Assembly (NCBI RefSeq): GCF_904846235.1
Contig: NZ_CAJGZN010000014.1
Coordinates: 35,550 to 99,549 of the forward strand
Direction of reading: 5' to 3'
Length of the DNA: 64,000 bases
Origin: Psychrobacter immobilis
GTDB taxonomy: Bacteria > Pseudomonadota > Gammaproteobacteria > Pseudomonadales > Moraxellaceae
The translations under genes and the position numbers were made by a program. Positions 1 to 8,128 of this stretch are shown piece after piece. The notes beneath the pieces were generated by a model that saw only the letters and a list, made by a program, of their open reading frames with translations, ran no database searches and had not been told where the DNA came from. How positions within the stretch are numbered: the first letter of the stretch is position 1; each line of letters begins with the position of its first letter.

Positions 1-129
1 CGATCATTTTTTCCATGACTTCTAGTGATATACTCTAGCTTTCAATGATTTTAGTTTACTATCTAATCTAAGGACTAGGTTAGATAAAATAGCGTCAGCT
101 ATTATGCAAATGACAAGCTAGGAGTGTCG

Positions 130-1053
130 ATGAAAATCAAGCCATTACCACCGATGAATAGTCTCATTATGTTTGAAGTAGCAGCTCGCTACCAGAGCTT
201 TACCCTAGCTGCTGATGAGCTAAACGTCACGCAAGGAGCAGTTAGTCGTCAGATACGCCAATTAGAAGAGTATCTTGGCAAAGAGTTGTTTATTCGAGCA
301 AATCGTAAGATATCTTTATCGCCCACTGGATTACAGTATTATCAAAGCATTTATGGTGCGCTTATTAATATTGCCCAAGCGACTGGAGAAATCAAAAAAT
401 GGCGCGGTGAAAATCAAGTCACAGTAGCCACCACACATGCTATGGCAGCACTTTGGCTATTGCCCAAGGTTGCACGATTTCAGCAAGAAGAAGGCATAGA
501 CCTGAGAATACTAGCAACTGACAATGTTGTGGATTTGCATAGTATGGACTGCGATTTGGCTTTATTTTACTGTCGTGTACCACCTGCAGGAATGGAGGTA
601 ACCCCTCTATTTCCAGAAGAGGTCTTCCCTGTTTGTAGTCCAGATTATTTGGTACAGTTTAATAATGATAGATCGCTAGAGAAAATATTTGGTGGCACTT
701 TACTAAATCTTGATGAAGCACGAACAGACTGGATGACTTGGCCTGAGTGGTTTAGTGAAGTAGGTTATCCTACTATTACTCCTAAAAACAAAGTCCATAT
801 TAATAATTACACGATGTTGCTTCAGGCAGCAATTAATGGTCAAGGTATTGCTTTGGCGTGGGGCTCACTGGTAGATGACTATCTAAAAAGTGGTGCCCTA
901 GTACGCCCAGTGGATACCGTTTTACGTACTGCAGAAAACTTTTATATGTTAGAGCCTTTAGGTCGGCATAACACGTCAATGAGCGTGACCAAATTTCGGG
1001 AATGGTTACTACAACAGCTCCCAGAGATTGTAGGAACAGGAAGCCTGAATTAA
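130..1053 (+). CDS. LysR-family transcriptional regulator, GcvA-like
   Basis: This is a 307-residue DNA-binding activator or repressor of the LysR family. An N-terminal winged helix-turn-helix (about residues 5-65, including the recognition-helix segment NVTQGAVSRQIRQLE) is followed by a periplasmic-binding-protein-like effector domain. The PLPPMNSLIMFEVAARY opening resembles GcvA-type regulators. I prefer the ATG at 130, because AGGAG at 120-124 lies 5 bases upstream; an in-frame GTG at 124 overlaps that Shine-Dalgarno. No divergent target gene is visible because the window begins here, so the regulon is unknown. The stop codon at 1051-1053 coincides with the outer edge of a sequence that recurs, inverted, beyond the recombinase trio, which suggests this gene's 3' end was an insertion point. 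Confidence 0.9.
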   Translation: MKIKPLPPMNSLIMFEVAARYQSFTLAADELNVTQGAVSRQIRQLEEYLGKELFIRANRKISLSPTGLQYYQSIYGALINIAQATGEIKKWRGENQVTVATTHAMAALWLLPKVARFQQEEGIDLRILATDNVVDLHSMDCDLALFYCRVPPAGMEVTPLFPEEVFPVCSPDYLVQFNNDRSLEKIFGGTLLNLDEARTDWMTWPEWFSEVGYPTITPKNKVHINNYTMLLQAAINGQGIALAWGSLVDDYLKSGALVRPVDTVLRTAENFYMLEPLGRHNTSMSVTKFREWLLQQLPEIVGTGSLN

Positions 1054-1068
1054 AGACTAACTATTCTG
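1051..1068 (-). repeat. Candidate left terminal motif of the recombinase element
   Basis: Read on the minus strand, 1068-1051 is CAGAATAGTTAGTCTTTA. A close relative, CAGAATAGTGTGGTCGTTA, is found at 7839-7857 on the plus strand downstream of the large recombinase gene. With one gap, 15 of 19 positions agree. A second shared block, ATTG(A/C)CAGGT, lies 46 bases upstream here (1114-1105) and 42 bases upstream there (7797-7806). The two copies point outward in opposite orientations, as the ends of a mobile element would. The motif ends exactly in the lysR stop codon. Confidence 0.5.
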
Positions 1069-1149
1069 TAGTATCAAGATTGTCTTTGATGGTATGAACC
1101 ACAAACCTGTCAATAATTTAGCTAAAAGATATGTCGCTCAACGTGAGTA

Positions 1150-1386
1150 TCACTCATTATCTATGAGCGATATTTTTTCATCTGTAATCAACATCATATG
1201 CACAAAAAATCGTAGTAGTGGTGAGTATTGCCATTTGTTCGTCTGCTCTCTAGGGTTTTGACTAGCAATACCGATATGGAGAGCATTTTTTGAATCATTA
1301 GATTGTTGTTTGATGTTTTGATAATCGGTAGTTGAGATATTTTTAATCAACAAGGATTCGTTGCTACTCATCAGCCAACGTTTCAA
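1150..1386 (-). pseudogene. Degraded C-terminal remnant of a gmtZ-like recombinase
   Basis: A 78-residue open frame with a TTG start and no Shine-Dalgarno aligns over most of its length with the last ~90 residues of the large recombinase at 4581-7790. Shared landmarks, in order, are WL..NE, GI..(Q)NP, YSPLLRF and then H..LI.D. The frame is closed upstream by a TAG at about 1408, and no N-terminal or catalytic part is present. It lies on the opposite strand to the intact trio and is diverged rather than identical, so it is not a recent duplication. It may be the relic end of a second, head-to-head element or a terminal segment kept for another reason. Confidence 0.65.
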
Positions 1387-1515
1387 AGGCAGCAGTTTTT
1401 TGGCAATCTAGTTCTTCTAAAAAATAATTTAATATAAGAGCTACGACTCTAATGGCAGGATGGTTATCATTTCTTCTTAAAGTATGCAGCGTAGAAACTC
1501 AGCTCAGATGAAATA

Positions 1516-1550
1516 GGTATATTTTGCTATATCCTGGTATATTTTGGTAT
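1516..1550 (+). repeat. 15-bp direct repeat upstream of the recombinase operon
   Basis: GGTATATTTTGCTAT (1516-1530) and GGTATATTTTGGTAT (1536-1550) match at 14 of 15 positions and start 20 bp apart, about two helical turns. They sit about 110 bp before the first recombinase-operon gene, so they could be an operator or a recombinase-binding site. No function is shown by the sequence alone. Confidence 0.5.
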
Positions 1551-1659
1551 AAGTTACTGAAATTACTTAATATTTTCCAATAATTACTTGCAATTTCTGT
1601 AGATAATAGTAGATTAAATTATATAAGATTTCAGTAAGTATGATTGGATTTCACTATTT

Positions 1660-2199
1660 ATGAAAAAGACTTACCTAAACGATATAAAGCAAAAAGAACT
1701 AAGTGTTCATAAAGCTAATATTGGCTACTATAAAATATTTAATCACCTTATTTTGCCTTACATGTTAAAGAGCGATATTGAATTTTGGACTCGAATTCAG
1801 TGTTCGCAAGTGTTTCAAGTGGAAAAGCAAGGTAGTAGAGGATATTTATTCTACGACAATTTTTTTATTCTGAATTATTGTCTCACTACCGATATACAAG
1901 ATATCAGTATCTATGAATCCGAATTAAATTTTAGCGTCAGCAAAAAATTAACTGACTCTCAAATTAAGTCTTATGCTTTTAATGAGATAATATTTTTTAT
2001 CACCAGATATAAGGGTGTATTAAATTTAGTTAACTGTTATCAGCAATTAAAGAGGCAGCTGTCTGAGGATGATTGTATAAGGGTGTTTAACAGTGTGAAA
2101 TTAACGACAAAGGTATTTGTCAACTTAATTGGACTCTCAGAAGCCAGTTACTACAATTCGCACAAAAAAACTCCTTTAGAGGAGTCGTACGATGAATGA
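1660..2199 (+). CDS. gmtX: Gamma-Mobile-Trio-like small DNA-binding protein (GmtX-like)
   Basis: This is a 179-residue protein and the first gene of a tightly packed three-gene operon with two large tyrosine recombinases. The only recognisable element is a C-terminal helix-turn-helix-like stretch (about residues 146-170, VNLIGLSEASYYN), which looks like a DNA-binding determinant. The rest is Ile/Tyr/Phe-rich with no domain I can name. Its last codons overlap the start of the next gene by 8 bases, so translation is probably coupled. Order, size and partners match the GmtX member of Gamma-Mobile-Trio elements. The name rests on that context plus the HTH, not on a database match. Its likely role is accessory or directionality factor. 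The Shine-Dalgarno at 1660 is weak. Confidence 0.65.
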   Translation: MKKTYLNDIKQKELSVHKANIGYYKIFNHLILPYMLKSDIEFWTRIQCSQVFQVEKQGSRGYLFYDNFFILNYCLTTDIQDISIYESELNFSVSKKLTDSQIKSYAFNEIIFFITRYKGVLNLVNCYQQLKRQLSEDDCIRVFNSVKLTTKVFVNLIGLSEASYYNSHKKTPLEESYDE

Positions 2200-4579
2200 A
2201 GTTGAAATCGATTTTGCAATACAGCAGTTGCTACCGCATGGTATTTCGTACCACAACATAGATGAGCCCAAGCTGATTAAATCTATCTTTTATCATTACC
2301 ATTCGAACACTCATCAGTGCTTAGACTTCAACGCTTTAGTTTCTACTCTTCCAAATTATGATAGACCCAGAAGAAATCATAAGAGAGCAGATATTCACTG
2401 GTTACTGGCCCTTATTAAACACAATTTTGAAGATTTAACTGACTATAATACTAACTATGCGCTGATTAGAGAATGGTTAGGGTTCGCCATTTATCTTAGT
2501 GTGTTATCACACATTCATCTAAACCCAATACAAGCCAAGAGCATATTAAAGAAATTTAAAATATATGGATATACACAAACTGCAGACTATCAGTGGTTTT
2601 GGAGTCATGATTTTTTTCAAACTATATTACCACTCTCAAGGCTAGAGTTTGACTCGCAATATTTACAAGCTTTAATAGATGACCTTAATGAGCGTGCTGA
2701 AGTACTAGCGAATGCACGGTGGGAACAAAACGATACTAACAACTATAAGAAACGTGCGCGTCAGATAGAGCAAATCCATCAAATAATAGAATGGGCCTAC
2801 TATCCTGAAAGAAAACATAAACGAAGTAGTAAAAAAGACAAAGAGCAAAAAAAAGACAAAGAGCAAGCAGGGACGAGTGATAATAGCAACTCTAAGTCAG
2901 ATAAACCTGACAAAATAAAAGACAAGCCTTGGCAAAATCTTAAAGCTGAACCTATACCCGTTAACGCGCAGCCTCATTTTTATGGGTTTTTCCATACTAA
3001 CAAAGTGTCTGATCCTATTGATAATAATCCAATAGAATTAATACCTTTTTGTGAAAAACCATCTCTTTCTGAGGAAAGTGTTTCTGTTGAAGAGTTGGTA
3101 GATGCTTATAATTCAGATTATTTTTTCAGCTATTCACAGCCTGATCTCTCTAAACGTATCGCACCACTTCATAACTATGATGAATCGGTACAGCAAACCT
3201 ACATGGCAGCGCATGATTTTGAGCTTGCTACTAATGTTCGCTATCTTTCAAAAATGAGCTGTCAGGCAGTGTTTAATCATTTAGTAACCTACAGCGAACA
3301 ACCGGTAGCAGCTCTCCTGCTTTTTTCTCTGATCACTGGTTTACCTATCAAAACATTATTAATTCCTGATTTTTTTAGCAAAAGTACGTTGCTTGAGTAC
3401 GATAACGAGCAGATATTTATTATGCATAGGTTAGGCGTAAGTGATAGGGCAGAGCTTAAGACTTCTTGTTTTGAAAATAAGTCAGATCTCATTTATCTAC
3501 CACTACCTATAGGTTTGACCTGCAAGTTAGCAGAGGTTAGTGCATCAGAGCTAACGATGGAGAAGGTAAAAGAGTTTATTAAAGCCATGAAAAGTCAGCT
3601 GGAGATTGTTTATCTTACTGATACTCGCATATCAAAAATATTACATATGTATATCCGACGATTCACGCCATCGGGTAATGAGCATTATGCAGATTTAATT
3701 TGCCGTACACCTGCCTCTATCGCACCTGCAATTTATTACAGTAGCCATTCAAACGATGACATCGTTTCTGTTTATAAAGATTGTTTGAACTCATTAAGTG
3801 CAGGGTCAACTTACAATCTTGGCTACTTTGATAAGCCAGTACCACATTTCTCTACAGGTAGCATGCAGGTGCTAAATATTGAACATGTCAAAAACCTAGT
3901 CTTAGATTTAACGTTATGGGTTTCTAACAGTGAAACAGCATTTGAGCTGTTTAATCGATATAGTATCTATACATGGTATGCCATTTGTTTGTCGACAGGT
4001 ATTCGAGCTAACAACGGCATTCCAGGTTCAGTCAATCAAATAGATGAAGAAATGGGCTGGTTGATCGTAGATGATAAGCCTAATCGTAGTAGTAAGACAG
4101 ATCGATTAATACCTCTATGTGCAAGTGCCAAACAACTAATAATAGACTACAAAATTTTCTTACGAACATTCAGGATGACCTTTATTGAAAATAGAGAGTT
4201 ATCTAATATTATCACTGAGACGCTAGATGATAATATTGAATCAACAGTTATTAATCTTTTAGAGTCTATGCACCAGTTAAATCCTATTAAACGTGGAGAT
4301 ATTACTAAAGCGACGCCTCATGAGCTAGATATTGATCCCTATTGGGTTCGGCATTTTGTGCGTACTCAGCTAGAGAGACTTAGCACCCCAATACCGCTGA
4401 TCAATGCAATTATTGGCCACGAAAAGCGTGATCAAGAGGCGTTGAACAAGTATTCTTCAATCTCTAAGCAGCAGATCCATAAAGTAGGTCCTACTCTTGA
4501 AGTTATTGCACAAACTATTGGCATAAGATCATTAGCCTCTATCGTAGAAGAGCGCTTAAAACAACTGAGAGCTGATTAA
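2192..4579 (+). CDS. gmtY: Large tyrosine recombinase (GmtY-like)
   Basis: This 795-residue protein carries the catalytic fold of tyrosine recombinases at its C-terminus. The visible set is R605 (STGIRANNG), K635 (SSKTDRLIPL), H721 and R724 (VRHFVRTQLE), H743 (IIGHEKRD) and the nucleophile candidate Y754 (NKYSSIS), so it looks enzymatically intact. The first ~590 residues are not a standard phage-integrase N-terminus and contain a Lys/Asp/Ser-rich linker near residues 205-250. AGAGGAG ahead of the ATG at 2192 is a good ribosome site. It overlaps the HTH gene upstream, and the second recombinase begins 1 base after its stop. In Gamma-Mobile-Trio islands the equivalent protein is needed for mobility; I infer the same role here. 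Confidence 0.75.
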   Translation: MNEVEIDFAIQQLLPHGISYHNIDEPKLIKSIFYHYHSNTHQCLDFNALVSTLPNYDRPRRNHKRADIHWLLALIKHNFEDLTDYNTNYALIREWLGFAIYLSVLSHIHLNPIQAKSILKKFKIYGYTQTADYQWFWSHDFFQTILPLSRLEFDSQYLQALIDDLNERAEVLANARWEQNDTNNYKKRARQIEQIHQIIEWAYYPERKHKRSSKKDKEQKKDKEQAGTSDNSNSKSDKPDKIKDKPWQNLKAEPIPVNAQPHFYGFFHTNKVSDPIDNNPIELIPFCEKPSLSEESVSVEELVDAYNSDYFFSYSQPDLSKRIAPLHNYDESVQQTYMAAHDFELATNVRYLSKMSCQAVFNHLVTYSEQPVAALLLFSLITGLPIKTLLIPDFFSKSTLLEYDNEQIFIMHRLGVSDRAELKTSCFENKSDLIYLPLPIGLTCKLAEVSASELTMEKVKEFIKAMKSQLEIVYLTDTRISKILHMYIRRFTPSGNEHYADLICRTPASIAPAIYYSSHSNDDIVSVYKDCLNSLSAGSTYNLGYFDKPVPHFSTGSMQVLNIEHVKNLVLDLTLWVSNSETAFELFNRYSIYTWYAICLSTGIRANNGIPGSVNQIDEEMGWLIVDDKPNRSSKTDRLIPLCASAKQLIIDYKIFLRTFRMTFIENRELSNIITETLDDNIESTVINLLESMHQLNPIKRGDITKATPHELDIDPYWVRHFVRTQLERLSTPIPLINAIIGHEKRDQEALNKYSSISKQQIHKVGPTLEVIAQTIGIRSLASIVEERLKQLRAD

Positions 4580-4580
4580 C

Positions 4581-7500
4581 ATGTCTGATATTCAAACCAT
4601 AGAACCTAGCGTTTGGATAAATCCAAACGGACGAATTACTGATAAATTTTTCATCAAATTATCTACAGGTTATCAATTAATTGATTCAGAGAGTCGGCTA
4701 ACACCTTTAGAGTTAAACAAGCGTAGCCTATTACTAATGTTTCAAGAAAATTGGGATACTTTGTTCGATAAGGACAAAATGTGTTCAATAACTAAAGGCC
4801 AGCGAATAACTAATACAAACCTGGAAGAGTTTTATAGTCAGATGACGTCGAGTATCCCTACCTACTGCTATCAAGGATATCCTTTAACACAAGCCTATAC
4901 ACTGCTGAATGAATTTATCGCTTACCAAAATAATAATTTTCAGACCCAAACGACTGCATACCCAATGCCTCCAAAAGCGGTTAAAGCTAAGGTCAATACC
5001 TTAAGTGTTGAATCTGACTGGATCAAAAATGGTAAGAAAGTGAGTAGTATTTTGACAGTTGTTGATCGCCATTGGCTAGATACGGATTGTTATACGGAAA
5101 CCCAGATTATAGGGTGGCTAATATTTTCAGCAATGATATATGGAGGAATCAATGATAAAAAGACGCTTGTAAGCTACATAAATACTATTAGAGAACCGAC
5201 AAAACGCCAGCCTTTTATAAATTTTAATATTATTAGTCAGGGGCACTATAAGAACAGAAAATATGGCAACGAGTATATTACTGATAATTTGTATTGCAAT
5301 CAGCAAATTGTTTTAGACCCCGTCACACGGTGTTGGTTGATACGGTTAAATGACTGTCATAGTAAAGCTAGGATGATATCAATGCTTGATGAGCTGATAC
5401 ACGAAACGCTGACTGAAACGAGTATTGAAAGTATATTAAAAACCACTTTAACTCCACTGCTAGTTAAGCAGAGTATCAAGACACCAACGTTGGCATTCAT
5501 GCTCTCTAATAGCAGTTATATTTGGGAGATGCTACCTGATGTGAATGTAGATCAGGCATTAGTAACCGTTATGAAAGGCAAGCAGGCTACCGTTGGACTC
5601 ACAAAAAAATCGTTTGAACGATTACTTCATCAGAAGTACCAGCCTATTCAAAAAGTATATGAGAACAAAGAGTTTTTGGATCTTGAAATCATTGTTTCCA
5701 ATGGTGGAAATGAAAAGAAAGCCTCTCGCCGTCAGGCAGATGATGAGCTTGATCTTATTAAAGCGCTTAAAAATATACTACACAAAAAGTATGAGCATCA
5801 GAATAAGTCCAAGTCTCAAAGCAACATAATCGACGAACTATTAAAAATATCGCATGACTCTTCAAGTTTGAGCTATAAAATATTAATACGTTGGGTGTTA
5901 TCTCTTGTAGAAAAAAAGGGAATTAATAATGAGTCTATTAGCAAATATATAACCGCTATAGGTTATGAATGGCTAACGTTTACCAAAGACCAACCGCTTA
6001 AGAGTTGGACAACTGAATATTTTGAAGAGCTATATGATGAAATACTTGATGATATGGCTGTCAAAGATTTAAGTTACCCGGCAAAACGTCTACAAGCAAT
6101 ACATAAGTTTGCTGAAGTAGAATATGGATTCCCAAAGGTTAAAGTGCCTCTTACGTCATCGCAGCGTAAAATTCGCTCTGAATGGTTTTCTCCACAATTA
6201 TTTTCAGCACTTATAGAACAAATGCGAATTGGTATTGATATTGTTGAAGCCGATATGCTCACTATTTTATTCACTATCGCGTATCGTACAGGCATGCGTA
6301 AAAAAGAGATCTTAGGTCTTAAATATGCCGATATCGAGGGAATGCAGCGTGACAAACCGTCAGTTATGATACGTCCAAATCATTATCGTTCAATCAAAAC
6401 AGACAAAAGCATCAGAGAGGTACCGCTATTTGCACTGTTAAAGCCATCTGAATTGGCATTGTTTATTAAGTTTATTACTATTAACAAGACGAAGAATGAT
6501 CAGCGTTTTATTTTTACACTGTCATCCTCACATATACCTCTTGCTGACCATGTTCCAATCAAGCTGCTCAAGCTATTGCATAAAGATATAGAGGGATCTG
6601 ATCATATAGGTATGACGTTTCATGGATTTAGGCATACAGCGATGACTAATCTAGCATTAGTAATGCAAGGTCATCCTGACTTAGTCATGAGTATGACTGA
6701 CTACAATGAAGAGGATATTGAATGTATTAAAAAGGGATTACTGGGTGAAAATACTTGTGGTTCAGATTTGTGGTATAGCTGCGCTCATCTTTTTGGACAC
6801 TTATCACCTGATAGAGGTTTCGAATATTACAATCATACCGCATGGCTAATGGCGTCTTATAGTCTTAGTCAAGCTAGTATTCGATTGCCTTATAGCACAT
6901 TTAAAAATATTACCGGTATAGATAAAAAGCAATTAAAAGAGAATGGATATAAAGGTGATACCAATAACATAGATCTGCAAAAGATACGAAAAATATTGTA
7001 TCGACAAGTATTGAATAAAGATTATAGAAGTCCAAAGCAATTTGCTATCCAAGAAAATATTAATAATACAGTAGTAGCGAATGCACAAGATGATAGTAGA
7101 AATATGCTATTACAGCGGTATGGTCTACGAAGGATTATTGGGTTTTTAGAAGATATGGTAGAGGATAAAAACGTTGATAACGTAGCTGCAAAATACGATA
7201 TTAATAGGTTACATGCACAGCAGTATTTTGATAATGCTATGCGAATTCATGGCATTCTATCTACAAGAGGCCAAAAGCGGTTTTTCGCTGAAACAGATAC
7301 TATTAAGTTAACCCCATCATTACTGAAGAGTGGTCGTGAGCAGAAGATCTTAAGTCATTTTTTTACGAACGCTACTACAGTTAGAGACCAAAAAAATGAA
7401 CAATGGAATCAGTTTATTATGGTTGCGGCTTCTAAAATGAGCACTTCGCGTCCTAGTATCAACTTCTCTATAAAAGATATGAATGCAGCAGTAGATTTTA

Positions 7501-7790
7501 TAAAGCTTGGGGCTGAACTTATAGAAGATAAGTACTGGCTTGTAAGAGGTAATGAAGAGATAATGTCACTATTTAAAAAAGAGCTATCAGGCTATCCTGG
7601 CTTAAAATTCGAAACGTATAAACCAGATAATATTATTAGTCTAGGTATACATAACCCGAATAGCAAAAAGAATTCAAAGAAAAATAGTAAAATTGAAGTC
7701 TCCAATTACGAGTATTCGCCCTTATTGAGGTTTGCTATACATTTAACTTTAATCTTGGATTTGGATAATCAGTTTTTGAAAATGATGTGA
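4581..7790 (+). CDS. gmtZ: Very large tyrosine recombinase/integrase (GmtZ-like)
   Basis: This is a 1069-residue protein with an internal tyrosine recombinase domain at about residues 550-770. The catalytic residues visible are R573 (TGMRKKEILGL), K606 (SIKTDKSIREVPL), H681 and R684 (HGFRHT), H740 (LFGHLS) and Y749/Y750 (GFEYYNH). The ~310 residues after the nucleophile include a conserved-looking tail, YSPLLRF...H, that recurs in the remnant at 1150-1386. The ATG at 4581 follows the GmtY stop by one base, so the three genes form one operon. Length, order and the paired-recombinase layout fit the GmtZ member of the Gamma-Mobile-Trio. Any insertion target or cargo assignment is inference. Confidence 0.75.
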   Translation: MSDIQTIEPSVWINPNGRITDKFFIKLSTGYQLIDSESRLTPLELNKRSLLLMFQENWDTLFDKDKMCSITKGQRITNTNLEEFYSQMTSSIPTYCYQGYPLTQAYTLLNEFIAYQNNNFQTQTTAYPMPPKAVKAKVNTLSVESDWIKNGKKVSSILTVVDRHWLDTDCYTETQIIGWLIFSAMIYGGINDKKTLVSYINTIREPTKRQPFINFNIISQGHYKNRKYGNEYITDNLYCNQQIVLDPVTRCWLIRLNDCHSKARMISMLDELIHETLTETSIESILKTTLTPLLVKQSIKTPTLAFMLSNSSYIWEMLPDVNVDQALVTVMKGKQATVGLTKKSFERLLHQKYQPIQKVYENKEFLDLEIIVSNGGNEKKASRRQADDELDLIKALKNILHKKYEHQNKSKSQSNIIDELLKISHDSSSLSYKILIRWVLSLVEKKGINNESISKYITAIGYEWLTFTKDQPLKSWTTEYFEELYDEILDDMAVKDLSYPAKRLQAIHKFAEVEYGFPKVKVPLTSSQRKIRSEWFSPQLFSALIEQMRIGIDIVEADMLTILFTIAYRTGMRKKEILGLKYADIEGMQRDKPSVMIRPNHYRSIKTDKSIREVPLFALLKPSELALFIKFITINKTKNDQRFIFTLSSSHIPLADHVPIKLLKLLHKDIEGSDHIGMTFHGFRHTAMTNLALVMQGHPDLVMSMTDYNEEDIECIKKGLLGENTCGSDLWYSCAHLFGHLSPDRGFEYYNHTAWLMASYSLSQASIRLPYSTFKNITGIDKKQLKENGYKGDTNNIDLQKIRKILYRQVLNKDYRSPKQFAIQENINNTVVANAQDDSRNMLLQRYGLRRIIGFLEDMVEDKNVDNVAAKYDINRLHAQQYFDNAMRIHGILSTRGQKRFFAETDTIKLTPSLLKSGREQKILSHFFTNATTVRDQKNEQWNQFIMVAASKMSTSRPSINFSIKDMNAAVDFIKLGAELIEDKYWLVRGNEEIMSLFKKELSGYPGLKFETYKPDNIISLGIHNPNSKKNSKKNSKIEVSNYEYSPLLRFAIHLTLILDLDNQFLKMM

Positions 7791-7838
7791 ATTTAGATTG
7801 CCAGGTGTTTTTGGATGAGGTTATGGTGGGTACGCTAT

Positions 7839-7857
7839 CAGAATAGTGTGGTCGTTA
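7839..7857 (+). repeat. Candidate right terminal motif of the recombinase element
   Basis: CAGAATAGTGTGGTCGTTA lies 49 bases after the gmtZ-like stop and matches, in inverted orientation, the motif ending in the lysR stop codon at 1051-1068. The preceding block ATTGCCAGGT (7797-7806) is also shared. If both are true ends, the minimal element would be about 6.8 kb and contain only the trio; the defence genes to the right would then be neighbours rather than cargo. Confidence 0.5.
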
Positions 7858-8014
7858 TCTGCTTAAAACTATATACAGGACTAATCGTTGAGCCCTTATG
7901 GTGATATATGTTTATAGAGCATAAAAAGAAAAGTAATCAATGAAGCGGTAGTGATCCTGATGTCTAACTGTGAATATTTATAAATGTGATTGATGAGCCC
8001 TTACTAGACTCATA
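7858..8014. other. AT-rich spacer, no gene seen
   Basis: There is no convincing reading frame between the candidate element end and the terminator at 8015. A 10-base direct repeat TGAGCCCTTA occurs at 7889-7898 and 7994-8003; it may be chance. Confidence 0.4.
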
Positions 8015-8046
8015 AAAATAGCGCCCATTGCAGGCGCTATTTTTAT
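8015..8046. terminator. Bidirectional hairpin terminator
   Basis: AAAAATAGCGCC and GGCGCTATTTTT form a 12-bp perfect stem with a short loop, with A and T runs on both sides. It can end transcription from the recombinase operon (+) and from the lipoprotein gene (-). Confidence 0.85.
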
Positions 8047-8128
8047 TTCATTTCTATGAGGTAGGTTCATGATTTCTGATTTATATAAGCTCTTAAGATT
8101 ACAGCTACTTCTTAGTACACAACTATTT

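Noticed and set aside
1150..1386. 78-residue open frame as a functional small gene
   Set aside because: It has a TTG start without a ribosome site and aligns only with the very C-terminus of the large recombinase, so it is better read as a relic.
1401..7803. Inverted 10-mer TGGCAATCTA (1401-1410) and TAGATTGCCA (7794-7803) as element ends
   Set aside because: It does not line up with the longer gmtZ-terminal similarity, which continues past it to 1051 and 7857. A 10-base match between two AT-rich flanks can arise by chance.
7889..8003. TGAGCCCTTA direct repeat as attachment sites
   Set aside because: It is only 10 bases, 105 bp apart, and neither copy coincides with a change in gene content.
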